From an uncultured SAR86 cluster bacterium (GTDB lineage Bacteria; Pseudomonadota; Gammaproteobacteria; Magnimaribacterales; AG-339-G14), in assembly GCA_902624765.1 (NCBI GenBank), contig CACNYO010000006.1, forward strand, positions 1 to 43,911: 43,911 bases of DNA, written 5' to 3'. A program made the translations under genes and the position numbers. Of this stretch, positions 9,423-16,416 are shown in pieces; within the stretch, counting starts at the first letter, position 1, and every line of letters begins with the position of its first letter. The notes below the pieces were generated by a model. It ran no database searches, was not told where the DNA came from, and saw only the letters and a list, made by a program, of their open reading frames with translations.

Positions 9423-10955
9423 TCACTTTAAATAGTTCCTAGTTAAAAGTTGAGTCTGAATTCTTTCAGCCCACAAAGAAAGATACTTTCTTGTTTCCCT
9501 TGGGTCAATAACTTCGTGCACTGAAAATGACTCTCCTCTAGCGAAAGGATCGCGAGCTTTCCTTAGAGAATCTTCAATTTCTTTTCTTTTAGCCTCAGGA
9601 TCTTCAGAAGCAGCAATTTCTTTGGCAAATGCTACCGCAACCCCTCCTTCTAAAGGAAGAGCACCTGATTCTGCTGAAGGCCATGCCAAAACATATGGAT
9701 CAGGACCAAAATGAGCTGCTGCAGCGACACCGAACGACTTCCTTATCATTACGGTTGCCCAAGGAACTGTTGTTTCAGAGGCTGTTAAGACTGTTTCAGT
9801 TCCGTAGAGTATTCCAGCATTTTTCTCAGCTTCTGGACCAATTAAAAATCCTGGCTCATCAACAAAGGTTAAAATTGGAATATTAAAATTATTGCAGTTT
9901 TGTATAAATCTAGTTGTTTTCTTTGCATTGTCAGCAGTCATTGATCCAGCATAGAAATTCGGATCATTAGCAAAGATTCCCACAGAAAAACCATTTAGTC
10001 TTGCAAACGCGGTAATCATTCCTCTTCCGAAATAAGGAGTAATTTCAAAAAGGCTATCCTTATCAGCCACAAGAGCAAGAATTTTTCTCATATCATAAGT
10101 TTTCGATCTATCTTCTGGAATGACTTCTAATAGATCTTGATCCTTTCGTTCAATATCATCCTCATTTAGAACTCGAGCAGTAACTTCATAACGGTTTTGA
10201 GGAAAATAACTTATAAATTTTCTAACCTGATTTAAAGCTTCCTTTTCGGTATCTACAACGTTATCTACAACTCCATTTGATTTATGAACTTCGGATCCAC
10301 CTAGCTCTTCTTTTGTAAGTTCTGTACCAAAAGCCCTTTCAACTACCTTAGGTCCAGCAATGAGAACTTGGGCAGTTTTTTTAGTCATAACTCTAAAGTG
10401 TGATGCAACGAACCTAGAAGCGGGAAGTCCAGCTACGGGACCCAAAGCAGCGGTTGCTACAGGAACTTCCTTTAAAGTTTTAGCTACGGATAAAAACCTA
10501 GACTTGGAAAATACTGGATCACCATATGATTTTTTCCCTGAAGATCCTTTTACTGATCCTCCTCCACCTTCATGCAATCTGATTAATGGGACTTTGTATT
10601 GAAGTGCTAAATCTTCGGTATAAACACTTTTTCTGAGTCCAACGGGGTTGGGTGAGCCTCCTTTGACTGTGAAATCCTCCCCACCAACAAGAATTTGCCT
10701 GCCATCAATTTTGCCAAATCCAAGAACAAAGTTTGAAGGAGTAAAATCTGATATCTCTCCTTTTTCGTTCTTTTCCGCATCTCCAGCTATTTTTCCAACT
10801 TCATCAAAAGAGTCTTTGTCTAGAAGAAGATCTATTCGTTCTCTTAAAGTTAATCTGCCTTTGGCATGTTGAAGTTTAATCGCTTCAGCACCGCCCTGAG
10901 TTTTAGCTAATTTATTTCTTAGCTTTAGTTCTTCAACATCGCTTTTCCAATTCAT
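9423..10955 (-). CDS. Acyl-CoA carboxylase, carboxyltransferase (beta) subunit
   Basis: A biotin-dependent carboxyltransferase of the propionyl/methylcrotonyl/geranyl-CoA carboxylase group, 510 residues. Both crotonase-like halves are present. The N half has KGRLTLRERIDLLLD, FTVKGGSPNP and HEGGGGSVKG (oxyanion glycines). The C half has ALVADKDSLFEITPYFGRGMITAFARLNG, FVDEPGFLIGPEAE and GVAAAAHFGPDPY. The biotin carboxylase/biotin carrier alpha subunit that this enzyme needs is not in the window. Neighbouring enoyl-CoA hydratase, aldehyde dehydrogenase and ligase genes suggest a branched or terpenoid-type acyl-CoA route. That is inference. Confidence 0.92.
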   Translation of the reverse strand: MNWKSDVEELKLRNKLAKTQGGAEAIKLQHAKGRLTLRERIDLLLDKDSFDEVGKIAGDAEKNEKGEISDFTPSNFVLGFGKIDGRQILVGGEDFTVKGGSPNPVGLRKSVYTEDLALQYKVPLIRLHEGGGGSVKGSSGKKSYGDPVFSKSRFLSVAKTLKEVPVATAALGPVAGLPASRFVASHFRVMTKKTAQVLIAGPKVVERAFGTELTKEELGGSEVHKSNGVVDNVVDTEKEALNQVRKFISYFPQNRYEVTARVLNEDDIERKDQDLLEVIPEDRSKTYDMRKILALVADKDSLFEITPYFGRGMITAFARLNGFSVGIFANDPNFYAGSMTADNAKKTTRFIQNCNNFNIPILTFVDEPGFLIGPEAEKNAGILYGTETVLTASETTVPWATVMIRKSFGVAAAAHFGPDPYVLAWPSAESGALPLEGGVAVAFAKEIAASEDPEAKRKEIEDSLRKARDPFARGESFSVHEVIDPRETRKYLSLWAERIQTQLLTRNYLK

Positions 10956-10960
10956 ACCAT

Positions 10961-11818
10961 TTATTCAAACTCCTCTTCTTGCCACCAAGGATAGTATTCA
11001 GGCATATTCTTGGAAACCGTATCTGAGAATTCAGGATCCCTTTTTTCAAGAAAGGAGGAAATTCCTTCAGCAACATCATTACTTCTTCCTAAATAGTAAA
11101 CTCCTCTTGAATCTATTTTATGTGCAGACATAGGATGTTTTTCCCCTAGCATTTTCCAAACCATTTGCCTGGTTAAACTGACAGAAACTGCTGAAGTTTT
11201 ATTCGAAAACTTGTTTGCAATTTCCAAAGCTCTAGATACTAGATTATCTTGACTTGTTATTTCTCTTATTAATTTGCCTTTAAGCGCCTCCTCTGCAGAA
11301 AAGACCTCTCCTGACATCATCCATTCAAGTGACTGACTGACTCCAACAATTCTTGGCAAAAACCAAGAAGAGCAAGCTTCTGGGACTATTCCTCTTTTTG
11401 CAAAAACAAAGCCGAATTTTGCATTTTCAGATGCGATTCGAACATCCATTGGAAGGGTCATAGTGACTCCAACACCAACAGCAGATCCATTAATAGCTGC
11501 AATGATAGGTTTTTTAAAATCAAACAATTTCAAAGTGAGCATTCCACCGGTATCTCTTGCAACTCCATTAATTTTTTCATCTCTTTTCGACCAATCAAAT
11601 GTTTTATCCCCTTGAGATAAATCTGCTCCAGCACAGTAAGCTCTTCCTGAGCCAGTGAAAATAACTGATCGGATGGAATCATCGGATTCTGCTTCGTCTA
11701 AGGTATCCATTATTTCTACCATCATTCTTCCACTGAATGTATTCATTTCATCTGGTCTTGTGAAAGTAATTAATAATGATTTATCTATTTTTTCTGTTTT
11801 GAGTGTTTCTTTATTCAT
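10961..11818 (-). CDS. Enoyl-CoA hydratase/isomerase family protein
   Basis: A 285-residue crotonase-fold enzyme acting on acyl-CoA. RAYCAGADLSQGD holds the oxyanion-hole Gly-Ala-Asp, KPIIAAINGSAVGVGVTM is the second oxyanion strand, and FAKRGIVPEACSSWFLPRIVG retains a Glu at the catalytic position. The C-terminus ends in SFLEKRDPEFSDTV, typical of the family. It is the first gene of the four-gene minus-strand operon. Its start faces the metY riboswitch; the two transcription units share fewer than 60 bases. No strong ribosome site precedes the ATG, so the start is less certain than the product. Confidence 0.93.
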   Translation of the reverse strand: MNKETLKTEKIDKSLLITFTRPDEMNTFSGRMMVEIMDTLDEAESDDSIRSVIFTGSGRAYCAGADLSQGDKTFDWSKRDEKINGVARDTGGMLTLKLFDFKKPIIAAINGSAVGVGVTMTLPMDVRIASENAKFGFVFAKRGIVPEACSSWFLPRIVGVSQSLEWMMSGEVFSAEEALKGKLIREITSQDNLVSRALEIANKFSNKTSAVSVSLTRQMVWKMLGEKHPMSAHKIDSRGVYYLGRSNDVAEGISSFLEKRDPEFSDTVSKNMPEYYPWWQEEEFE

Positions 11819-11829
11819 AGAAATAAATA

Positions 11830-11858
11830 TACCTTTTATAAATAAAATTGTGTATCAT
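11830..11858 (+). promoter_or_regulatory. Possible promoter for the riboswitch-metY transcript
   Basis: TATCAT at 11853-11858 resembles a -10 element. The expected start point about 7 bases on would fall at about 11865, right at the first base of the SAM-II aptamer. The -35 candidate (TACCTT at 11830-11835, 17-base spacing) is poor. Placement is mainly by fit to the aptamer. Confidence 0.35.
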
Positions 11859-11865
11859 CGTTTTG

Positions 11866-11916
11866 TAGCGCTGATTTAACCGACTTGCTGGCGCTTAAAA
11901 AATAAAGCTAAACAGG
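11866..11916 (+). promoter_or_regulatory. SAM-II riboswitch aptamer
   Basis: The segment GCTGATTTAACCG (from 11870) is the diagnostic conserved core of the SAM-II family. P1 is formed by AGCGC (11867-11871) and GCGCT (11891-11895). An A-rich joining stretch follows, then the conserved 3' strand AGCTAAACAGG (about 11906-11916), which forms the pseudoknot in this class. It sits upstream of a methionine-synthesis gene, the usual target. SAM binding should turn expression off. Recognition is by direct comparison with the known SAM-II core. Confidence 0.93.
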
Positions 11917-11926
11917 AACATAATCA

Positions 11927-11957
11927 CCTGCTTAGTAAAACAAGCAGGTTTTTTTTT
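11927..11957 (+). terminator. Intrinsic terminator of the SAM-II riboswitch (expression platform)
   Basis: CCTGCTT (11927-11933) and AAGCAGG (11942-11948) form a perfect 7-bp stem with an 8-base loop, followed by nine T residues. It lies 10 bases after the aptamer and ends exactly where the metY ribosome site GGAGG begins (11958-11962). This indicates transcriptional attenuation. A competing 4-bp pairing of CAGG in the aptamer tail (11913-11916) with CCTG (11927-11930) could act as the antiterminator when SAM is absent. Confidence 0.88.
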
Positions 11958-11967
11958 GGAGGTTACC

Positions 11968-13272
11968 ATGTCATACGAAGGAAAAAATTTAGAAACCATA
12001 GCTCTCCACTCGGGTTGGAGAAGCGACGAGAACACTGGATCTGTAGCAGTTCCAATTCACCAAACAACTAGCTATCAATTCAATGATACTGCTCACGCGG
12101 CAAGCTTATTTGGATTACAAGAGTTTGGAAATATTTACACAAGAATAATGAATCCAACTTGTGATGTTCTTGAACAGAGAATGGCTGCTTTGGATGGTGG
12201 AGTTGCTGGTTTAGCTGTTGCTTCTGGACAAACCGCATCAGCATACTCAATTCAAAACGTTGCCAGAGCAGGGGACAACATTGTTTCATCTGCTCACTTA
12301 TATGGCGGGACTTATAACCAATTTAAAAATAACTTAAAAGAGATGGGTATAGAGGTTCGTTTTGTTGATCCAACTGATCCTAATAATTTTGAATCAGCTA
12401 CTGATGATAAAACGAGGGCTTATTTTGCTGAAACCCTTCCAAACCCAAAATTGCAGGTTTTTCCTATTGCAGAAGTTGCTGATATTGGAAGAAAGCATGG
12501 AATTCCTTTAATTGTTGATAACACCGCAGCTCCAGTTTTATGCAGACCCTTTGATCACGGTGCTGCAGTGACTACTTACTCAACCACTAAATATATTGGA
12601 GGTCACGGTACCACTATTGGTGGCCTCATCCTTGACGGTGGTAATTTTGATTGGGGTGGAGCAGGAGCTGATAGGCAACCTGCATTGAATACACCTGACC
12701 CGTGTTACGGAGGAGTAGTCTGGGATGAACAAGTTACTAAAAATATGGGACTACCATTTGCTTACCTTCTCAAGCTAAGAACAACTTTATTAAGAGATCT
12801 TGGTGGAGCTATGAGTCCATTCAGCGCTTGGATGTTTATTCAAGGTTTGGAAACTTTGCCTTTAAGGATGCGTGAACATGCCAAGAATGCACATGCCGTT
12901 GCTGAATTCTTAGAAAATAACGATAAAGTCCAATCAGTTACTTATCCTGGACTTTTTGAGGGTGCAGAAAAAGAAAAAGCTGACAAATACATGAAAGGGG
13001 GTTACGGAGCTTTAATTGGTTTTGAACTTCCAGGCGGTAAAGAAGCCGGAGTTAAATTTATAGATTCATTAGAGCTTTTATATCACGTAGCAAATATCGG
13101 TGATTCTAGATCTTTAGCAATTCATCCAGCTACTACAACTCACAGTCAATTAGCACCTGAAGAACAATTGTCTGCTGGGGTTACCCCGGGATATGTGAGG
13201 CTTTCAATTGGTATCGAACACGTTGACGATATCATTGCTGACATTTCTCAAGCTTTAGACAAAGCATCTTAA
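11968..13272 (+). CDS. metY: O-acetylhomoserine sulfhydrylase (MetY-type Cys/Met metabolism PLP enzyme)
   Basis: This PLP enzyme makes homocysteine from an O-acylhomoserine and sulfide. The 434-residue length and motifs fit MetY rather than the roughly 390-residue MetB or MetC: TIALHSGWRSDENTGSVAVPIHQTTSY at the N-terminus, YTRIMNPTCDVLEQRMAALDGG, VASGQTASAY, IVDNTAAPVLCRPFDHGA, and the Schiff-base Lys in YSTTKYIGGHGTTIGG. The ATG at 11968 is chosen because GGAGG ends 5 bases upstream; an in-frame TTG at 11956 lies inside the terminator T-run and ribosome site. Expression is controlled by the upstream SAM-II riboswitch. A bidirectional terminator follows. Confidence 0.95.
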   Translation: MSYEGKNLETIALHSGWRSDENTGSVAVPIHQTTSYQFNDTAHAASLFGLQEFGNIYTRIMNPTCDVLEQRMAALDGGVAGLAVASGQTASAYSIQNVARAGDNIVSSAHLYGGTYNQFKNNLKEMGIEVRFVDPTDPNNFESATDDKTRAYFAETLPNPKLQVFPIAEVADIGRKHGIPLIVDNTAAPVLCRPFDHGAAVTTYSTTKYIGGHGTTIGGLILDGGNFDWGGAGADRQPALNTPDPCYGGVVWDEQVTKNMGLPFAYLLKLRTTLLRDLGGAMSPFSAWMFIQGLETLPLRMREHAKNAHAVAEFLENNDKVQSVTYPGLFEGAEKEKADKYMKGGYGALIGFELPGGKEAGVKFIDSLELLYHVANIGDSRSLAIHPATTTHSQLAPEEQLSAGVTPGYVRLSIGIEHVDDIIADISQALDKAS

Positions 13273-13284
13273 GTTGCTTTTAAG

Positions 13285-13320
13285 AAAATCCCTTCTTTCT
13301 AAGAAAGAGGGGATTTTTTA
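13285..13320. terminator. Bidirectional intrinsic terminator between metY and tRNA-Arg
   Basis: A 15-bp stem (13285-13299 with 13303-13317, one G-T pair) with a 3-base loop is followed by a T-run on the plus strand. On the minus strand the stem is followed by TTTTCTT. It serves metY from one side and the hisI-tRNA-Arg transcript from the other. Confidence 0.88.
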
Positions 13321-13331
13321 TGGAAATCACT

Positions 13332-13407
13332 TGGTGCCCCTGCTAGGAATCGAACCTAGAGCTGCCACTTAGGAGGCGGCCGTTTTATCCAATTAAACTA
13401 CAAGGGC
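13332..13407 (-). tRNA. tRNA-Arg (CCT anticodon)
   Basis: On the minus strand GCCCTTG pairs with CAGGGGC in the acceptor stem, followed by ACCA. The anticodon stem GCCGC/GTGGC holds the loop CTCCTAA, giving anticodon CCT. The T arm CTAGG-TTCGATT-CCTAG is standard. Its first base (13407) is the last base of the hisI stop codon, so it must be processed from the hisI transcript or have a promoter within hisI. Confidence 0.96.
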
Positions 13408-13865
13408 TATAAAATAGTAGGGTTTTCTTCTCCTTCATACACTTCTTCAGGATCAAAAACCTTTTCTTTTTCTATAAATTCAAGACTTAAATCTTTATCA
13501 ACCTTTCTGTAAAAACAAGATTTATAACCAACATGGCAACTTGCTCCAAGACCATCTAACTCGACTTTAATTATCAGGCAGTCCTGATCATCATCAATTA
13601 ATATTTCTTTTATATGCTGATATTGGCCACTAGTTTCCCCCTTTATCCATATTTTTTTCCTACTTCTTGACCAATAGTGAGCCAGATTTGTATCAATGCT
13701 CAGATCAAGCGACTCTTCATTCATGTAGCCATGCATCAGTATTAATTCTGTACCTTTTTCTACCGTTATTACTGGTATGAGGCCGTTATCATCAAACTTG
13801 GGCACAAAAGAATTTCCTTCTTCTACCTGTTCTATACTTATTCTCTTTCCAAATTTATTTTTCAT
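13407..13865 (-). CDS. hisI: Phosphoribosyl-AMP cyclohydrolase
   Basis: This enzyme opens the adenine ring of phosphoribosyl-AMP in histidine synthesis. The 152-residue protein is the single-domain form without the HisE pyrophosphohydrolase. The core shows GLIPVITVEKGTELILMHGYMNEESL, THYWSRSRKKIWIKGETSG-like sequence (here AHYWSRSRKKIW), the metal-binding DDDQDCLIIKVE, and the zinc-binding cysteines in GASCHVGYKSCFYR. It stands apart from other his genes, as in many gammaproteobacteria lacking a single his operon. The TAG stop overlaps tRNA-Arg by one base. Confidence 0.95.
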   Translation of the reverse strand: MKNKFGKRISIEQVEEGNSFVPKFDDNGLIPVITVEKGTELILMHGYMNEESLDLSIDTNLAHYWSRSRKKIWIKGETSGQYQHIKEILIDDDQDCLIIKVELDGLGASCHVGYKSCFYRKVDKDLSLEFIEKEKVFDPEEVYEGEENPTIL

Positions 13866-13931
13866 GATATGAACTAAATCTACAAAATCGTTATAATTAT
13901 CAACTATTTAAGCTATTTTGGTTATAAAAAA

Positions 13932-14492
13932 TTGATAAAAGTTGAACATTTATTTTATTCTTTTAATGATTTACCCTTGCTCGAAGATCTAAATTTCGAA
14001 GTAAAAAGCTCAGAAATCATACATCTTAAAGGCGTGAACGGCTCTGGTAAATCAACTCTACTAAAAATTTTAAGCGGAATCTTAAATAATTTTCAAGGAA
14101 AAATTCTCTTAAGTACTGATAATGTTTTCTTTTTAGGGCATAACCTAGGTTTAAAAGATTCATTAACCGTGAATGATAACCTGTTATTGGACTACCGTTT
14201 CAATGCTGAAGCTGAATCGCTTGATGAAGCTTGTAATATCTTTGATCTAAACTCTTTAAGAGATTCAAAATTATTTAGCCTATCTCAAGGACAGAAAAAA
14301 AAGGTTTCTTTGGTGCAATTCTTCTTATCAAAATGCGATTTGTTTCTGCTTGACGAGCCATTTGCTAATCTAGATAAGAAGGGAATCGAATTGATCGAAA
14401 ACATGATTATAGATCGTCAAAATCAAGGCGCCTCAATTATTTTCACTTCTCACGAAGAACATAATATTTCAAGCAGGGAACTAATATTATGA
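13932..14492 (+). CDS. ccmA: Cytochrome c maturation ABC transporter ATPase CcmA
   Basis: This is the ATPase of the CcmABCD complex, which releases haem-loaded CcmE for haem delivery to apocytochrome c. Walker A is GVNGSGKSTLLK (residues about 34-45), the ABC signature is LSQGQKKKVSL, and Walker B is LFLLDEPFANLD, followed by the switch His in FTSHEEH. The 186-residue length is slightly short for the family (about 200). The frame has no ATG at the right position; TTG at 13932 gives the expected IKVEHLFYSF start. The 3' end overlaps ccmB by ATGA. First gene of the ccm operon. Confidence 0.95.
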   Translation: MIKVEHLFYSFNDLPLLEDLNFEVKSSEIIHLKGVNGSGKSTLLKILSGILNNFQGKILLSTDNVFFLGHNLGLKDSLTVNDNLLLDYRFNAEAESLDEACNIFDLNSLRDSKLFSLSQGQKKKVSLVQFFLSKCDLFLLDEPFANLDKKGIELIENMIIDRQNQGASIIFTSHEEHNISSRELIL

Positions 14493-15148
14493 GGAATTTT
14501 TATTTCAAAACTTTCCAAAGGGACTCTAGAGTCTATTTGTCTAGATCATCATCTTTTTTAGGTCCCATCGTATTTTTTTTGATAACTATAACCCTCTATC
14601 CAATCGCTTTTGGATCTGATGAGGAACAGTTAGCAGAGCTAGCAGCAGGAATAATTTGGATTTCCATACTTTTAGCAAATTTATTATCCCATCAGTTCAT
14701 TTTCAATGAAGATTATAAAGATGGATCTCTTGATTTAGTTTTAACTTCTGGAAAATCACTTTTTCTTTGGGCTAGCATCAAAATTTTTGTTAATTGGTAT
14801 TTTTCTTCTCTTCCTTTAATTTTTATATCTATATTCACTTCTTTTATGCTCTACCTCCCATTTGATGCAGCTTTGATCTTAGCAATAACATTATTTTTAG
14901 GTACGCCAATTCTTTCTATGTTTGGTGCTCTAGCAGGCGCACTCACACTTGAAAGAGGGAATATAGTCGGATCTTCAATAGTTATCCCATTGTGCTTGCC
15001 GGCACTTATCCTTGGAATCCTCGCTATCCAGTCATACAAAAATGAAGAACTGTTTTTCTATATCTTTTTGTTAGCAGCCTTTTTATTTTTTTCTATTCCA
15101 ATTCTTATAGCTTCATGTCTTGGAGCTATTAAACTTCATTTTGAGTAA
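14489..15148 (+). CDS. ccmB: Haem exporter membrane subunit CcmB
   Basis: The permease subunit of the CcmABCD ABC complex, 219 residues with about six membrane spans. Family features are FQRDSRVYLSRSSSFLGPIVFFLI at the N-terminus, FNEDYKDGSLDLVLTSG (conserved cytoplasmic EDxxDGSLD-type segment), and LGTPILSMFGALAGALTLERG. It overlaps ccmA by 4 bases and is followed after one base by ccmC. Confidence 0.95.
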   Translation: MRNFYFKTFQRDSRVYLSRSSSFLGPIVFFLITITLYPIAFGSDEEQLAELAAGIIWISILLANLLSHQFIFNEDYKDGSLDLVLTSGKSLFLWASIKIFVNWYFSSLPLIFISIFTSFMLYLPFDAALILAITLFLGTPILSMFGALAGALTLERGNIVGSSIVIPLCLPALILGILAIQSYKNEELFFYIFLLAAFLFFSIPILIASCLGAIKLHFE

Positions 15149-15149
15149 A

Positions 15150-15887
15150 ATGCGTCAATTTTTTAGTCAATTAATCTCTTTTCCTTATTTCTTTAAGCTT
15201 GCTCAATTAAGTTTTCCTTACATATTTGTAATATCTATTTTTGTGATACTTTTAGGGGTTTCATGGGGAGTTTTTTTCTCGCCATCAGATGCTACACAAG
15301 GAGATGTTTATAGAATTATATACATTCATGTTCCCGCGGCCTCCGTAGCGCAATCAATATATTACACAATGGTAGTTGCCTCTATAACATACTTAATATG
15401 GCGCATTAAGATGGCAAGTGTATTTATGATTTCCATGGCACCTTTAGGAGCTTTATTTACATTCTTAGCTTTATTTACAGGCGCAGTATGGGGTCAGCCT
15501 ACTTGGGGAACTTGGTGGGTTTGGGATGCTAGGTTAACTTCAACCCTAATCTTATTGATCTTATATTTAGCAATCATAAGTCTGTTTTCAAGCTTCGATA
15601 GGAGGGATTCAACAGATCAGGCAGTATCAATCATTGTTTTAATTGGCGGAATTAACCTTCCAATTATCAAGTTGTCTGTGGAGTGGTGGAATACACTCCA
15701 TCAGTCTGCATCAATAACTCTATCAGGTTCAAGCATCGACAATGAAATGTTGATCCCATTATTAATTTCAATTCTTGGCTTTTATATTTATGTAACGGCA
15801 ATCGGGATGCGCAGAATGCAAATAGAGATAATCAAAAGAGAGATTACTCATAATTGGGTAAAAACAATCTTTCAAGAAAAAAGATGA
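15150..15887 (+). CDS. ccmC: Haem chaperone-loading protein CcmC
   Basis: An inner-membrane protein of the WWD haem-handling family that loads haem onto CcmE. Six spans are evident. The periplasmic tryptophan-rich motif is WGQPTWGTWWVWDARLTS, flanked by the haem-ligating His in YIHVPAASVAQS and in VEWWNTLHQSAS. The start at 15150 (245 residues) is chosen because it begins one base after the ccmB stop; an in-frame ATG at 15120 would overlap ccmB by 29 bases and add non-family sequence. Confidence 0.96.
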   Translation: MRQFFSQLISFPYFFKLAQLSFPYIFVISIFVILLGVSWGVFFSPSDATQGDVYRIIYIHVPAASVAQSIYYTMVVASITYLIWRIKMASVFMISMAPLGALFTFLALFTGAVWGQPTWGTWWVWDARLTSTLILLILYLAIISLFSSFDRRDSTDQAVSIIVLIGGINLPIIKLSVEWWNTLHQSASITLSGSSIDNEMLIPLLISILGFYIYVTAIGMRRMQIEIIKREITHNWVKTIFQEKR

Positions 15888-15991
15888 TTTTGGAACTGAA
15901 AATAGTTTTGCTTGTTAGTTTGATCATTTTTTTGATTACTTCTCTTACATCTTTATTTGGACTTAAAAAAATCAAAAGCAAGATCAAATGA
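15884..15991 (+). CDS. ccmD: CcmD small membrane subunit
   Basis: A 35-residue membrane protein: one hydrophobic span (ELKIVLLVSLIIFLITSLTSLFGL) followed by a lysine-rich cytoplasmic tail. Size, topology and position between ccmC and ccmE match CcmD, which helps release haem-bound CcmE from CcmABC. It overlaps ccmC by ATGA and ccmE by ATGA, so it is translationally coupled on both sides. CcmD is poorly conserved in sequence, so the call rests on context. Confidence 0.9.
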   Translation: MILELKIVLLVSLIIFLITSLTSLFGLKKIKSKIK

Positions 15992-16416
15992 GAAAACAAA
16001 GAAGAAATAGGATTATATTCGTATCCTCTTTTATTTTTAGTTTATCTTTAGCTTCTGTTTTTATAATTTTAGCTATGAACGAAAATATTGATTTTTACTA
16101 CACTCCTTCAGATCTAACCAGCTCAAAAATTATTAATAAAGAAAACTTGAGAATCGGTGGTCTTGTGCAGGAAGATTCAATAGAAAGCAGCCAAGACAGT
16201 CTAGAGACTAATTTTTTAATAACGGATTTAGAGAACACTGTAAAAGTGAACTATGTAGGAATTTTGCCTAATTTATTTAAAGAAAAATCTGGAGTAATTG
16301 CTCGAGGCTATTTTGATTATTCAAAAGGAATTTTTTATGCGAAAGAAATTTTAGCTAAACATGATGAGAATTACATTCCAAAAGAAGTGAAAAAGGCGCT
16401 TGTAAATGATTCCTGA
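15988..16416 (+). CDS. ccmE: Periplasmic haem chaperone CcmE
   Basis: A membrane-anchored beta-barrel protein, 142 residues, that binds haem covalently and carries it to CcmF. An N-terminal anchor (about residues 8-30) is followed by YYTPSDL, LRIGGLVQEDSI and VNYVGILPNLFKEKSGVIARG. The haem-attaching His lies in LAKHDENYIPKEV, an exact match to the family motif. It overlaps ccmD by 4 and ccmF by 11 bases. Confidence 0.97.
   Translation: MRKQRRNRIIFVSSFIFSLSLASVFIILAMNENIDFYYTPSDLTSSKIINKENLRIGGLVQEDSIESSQDSLETNFLITDLENTVKVNYVGILPNLFKEKSGVIARGYFDYSKGIFYAKEILAKHDENYIPKEVKKALVNDS

Noticed and set aside
11956..11967. Earlier TTG start for metY
   Set aside because: It lies in the terminator T-run and overlaps the GGAGG ribosome site that serves the ATG at 11968.
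15120..15149. Earlier ATG for ccmC
   Set aside because: It would overlap ccmB by 29 bases and add residues not typical of CcmC.
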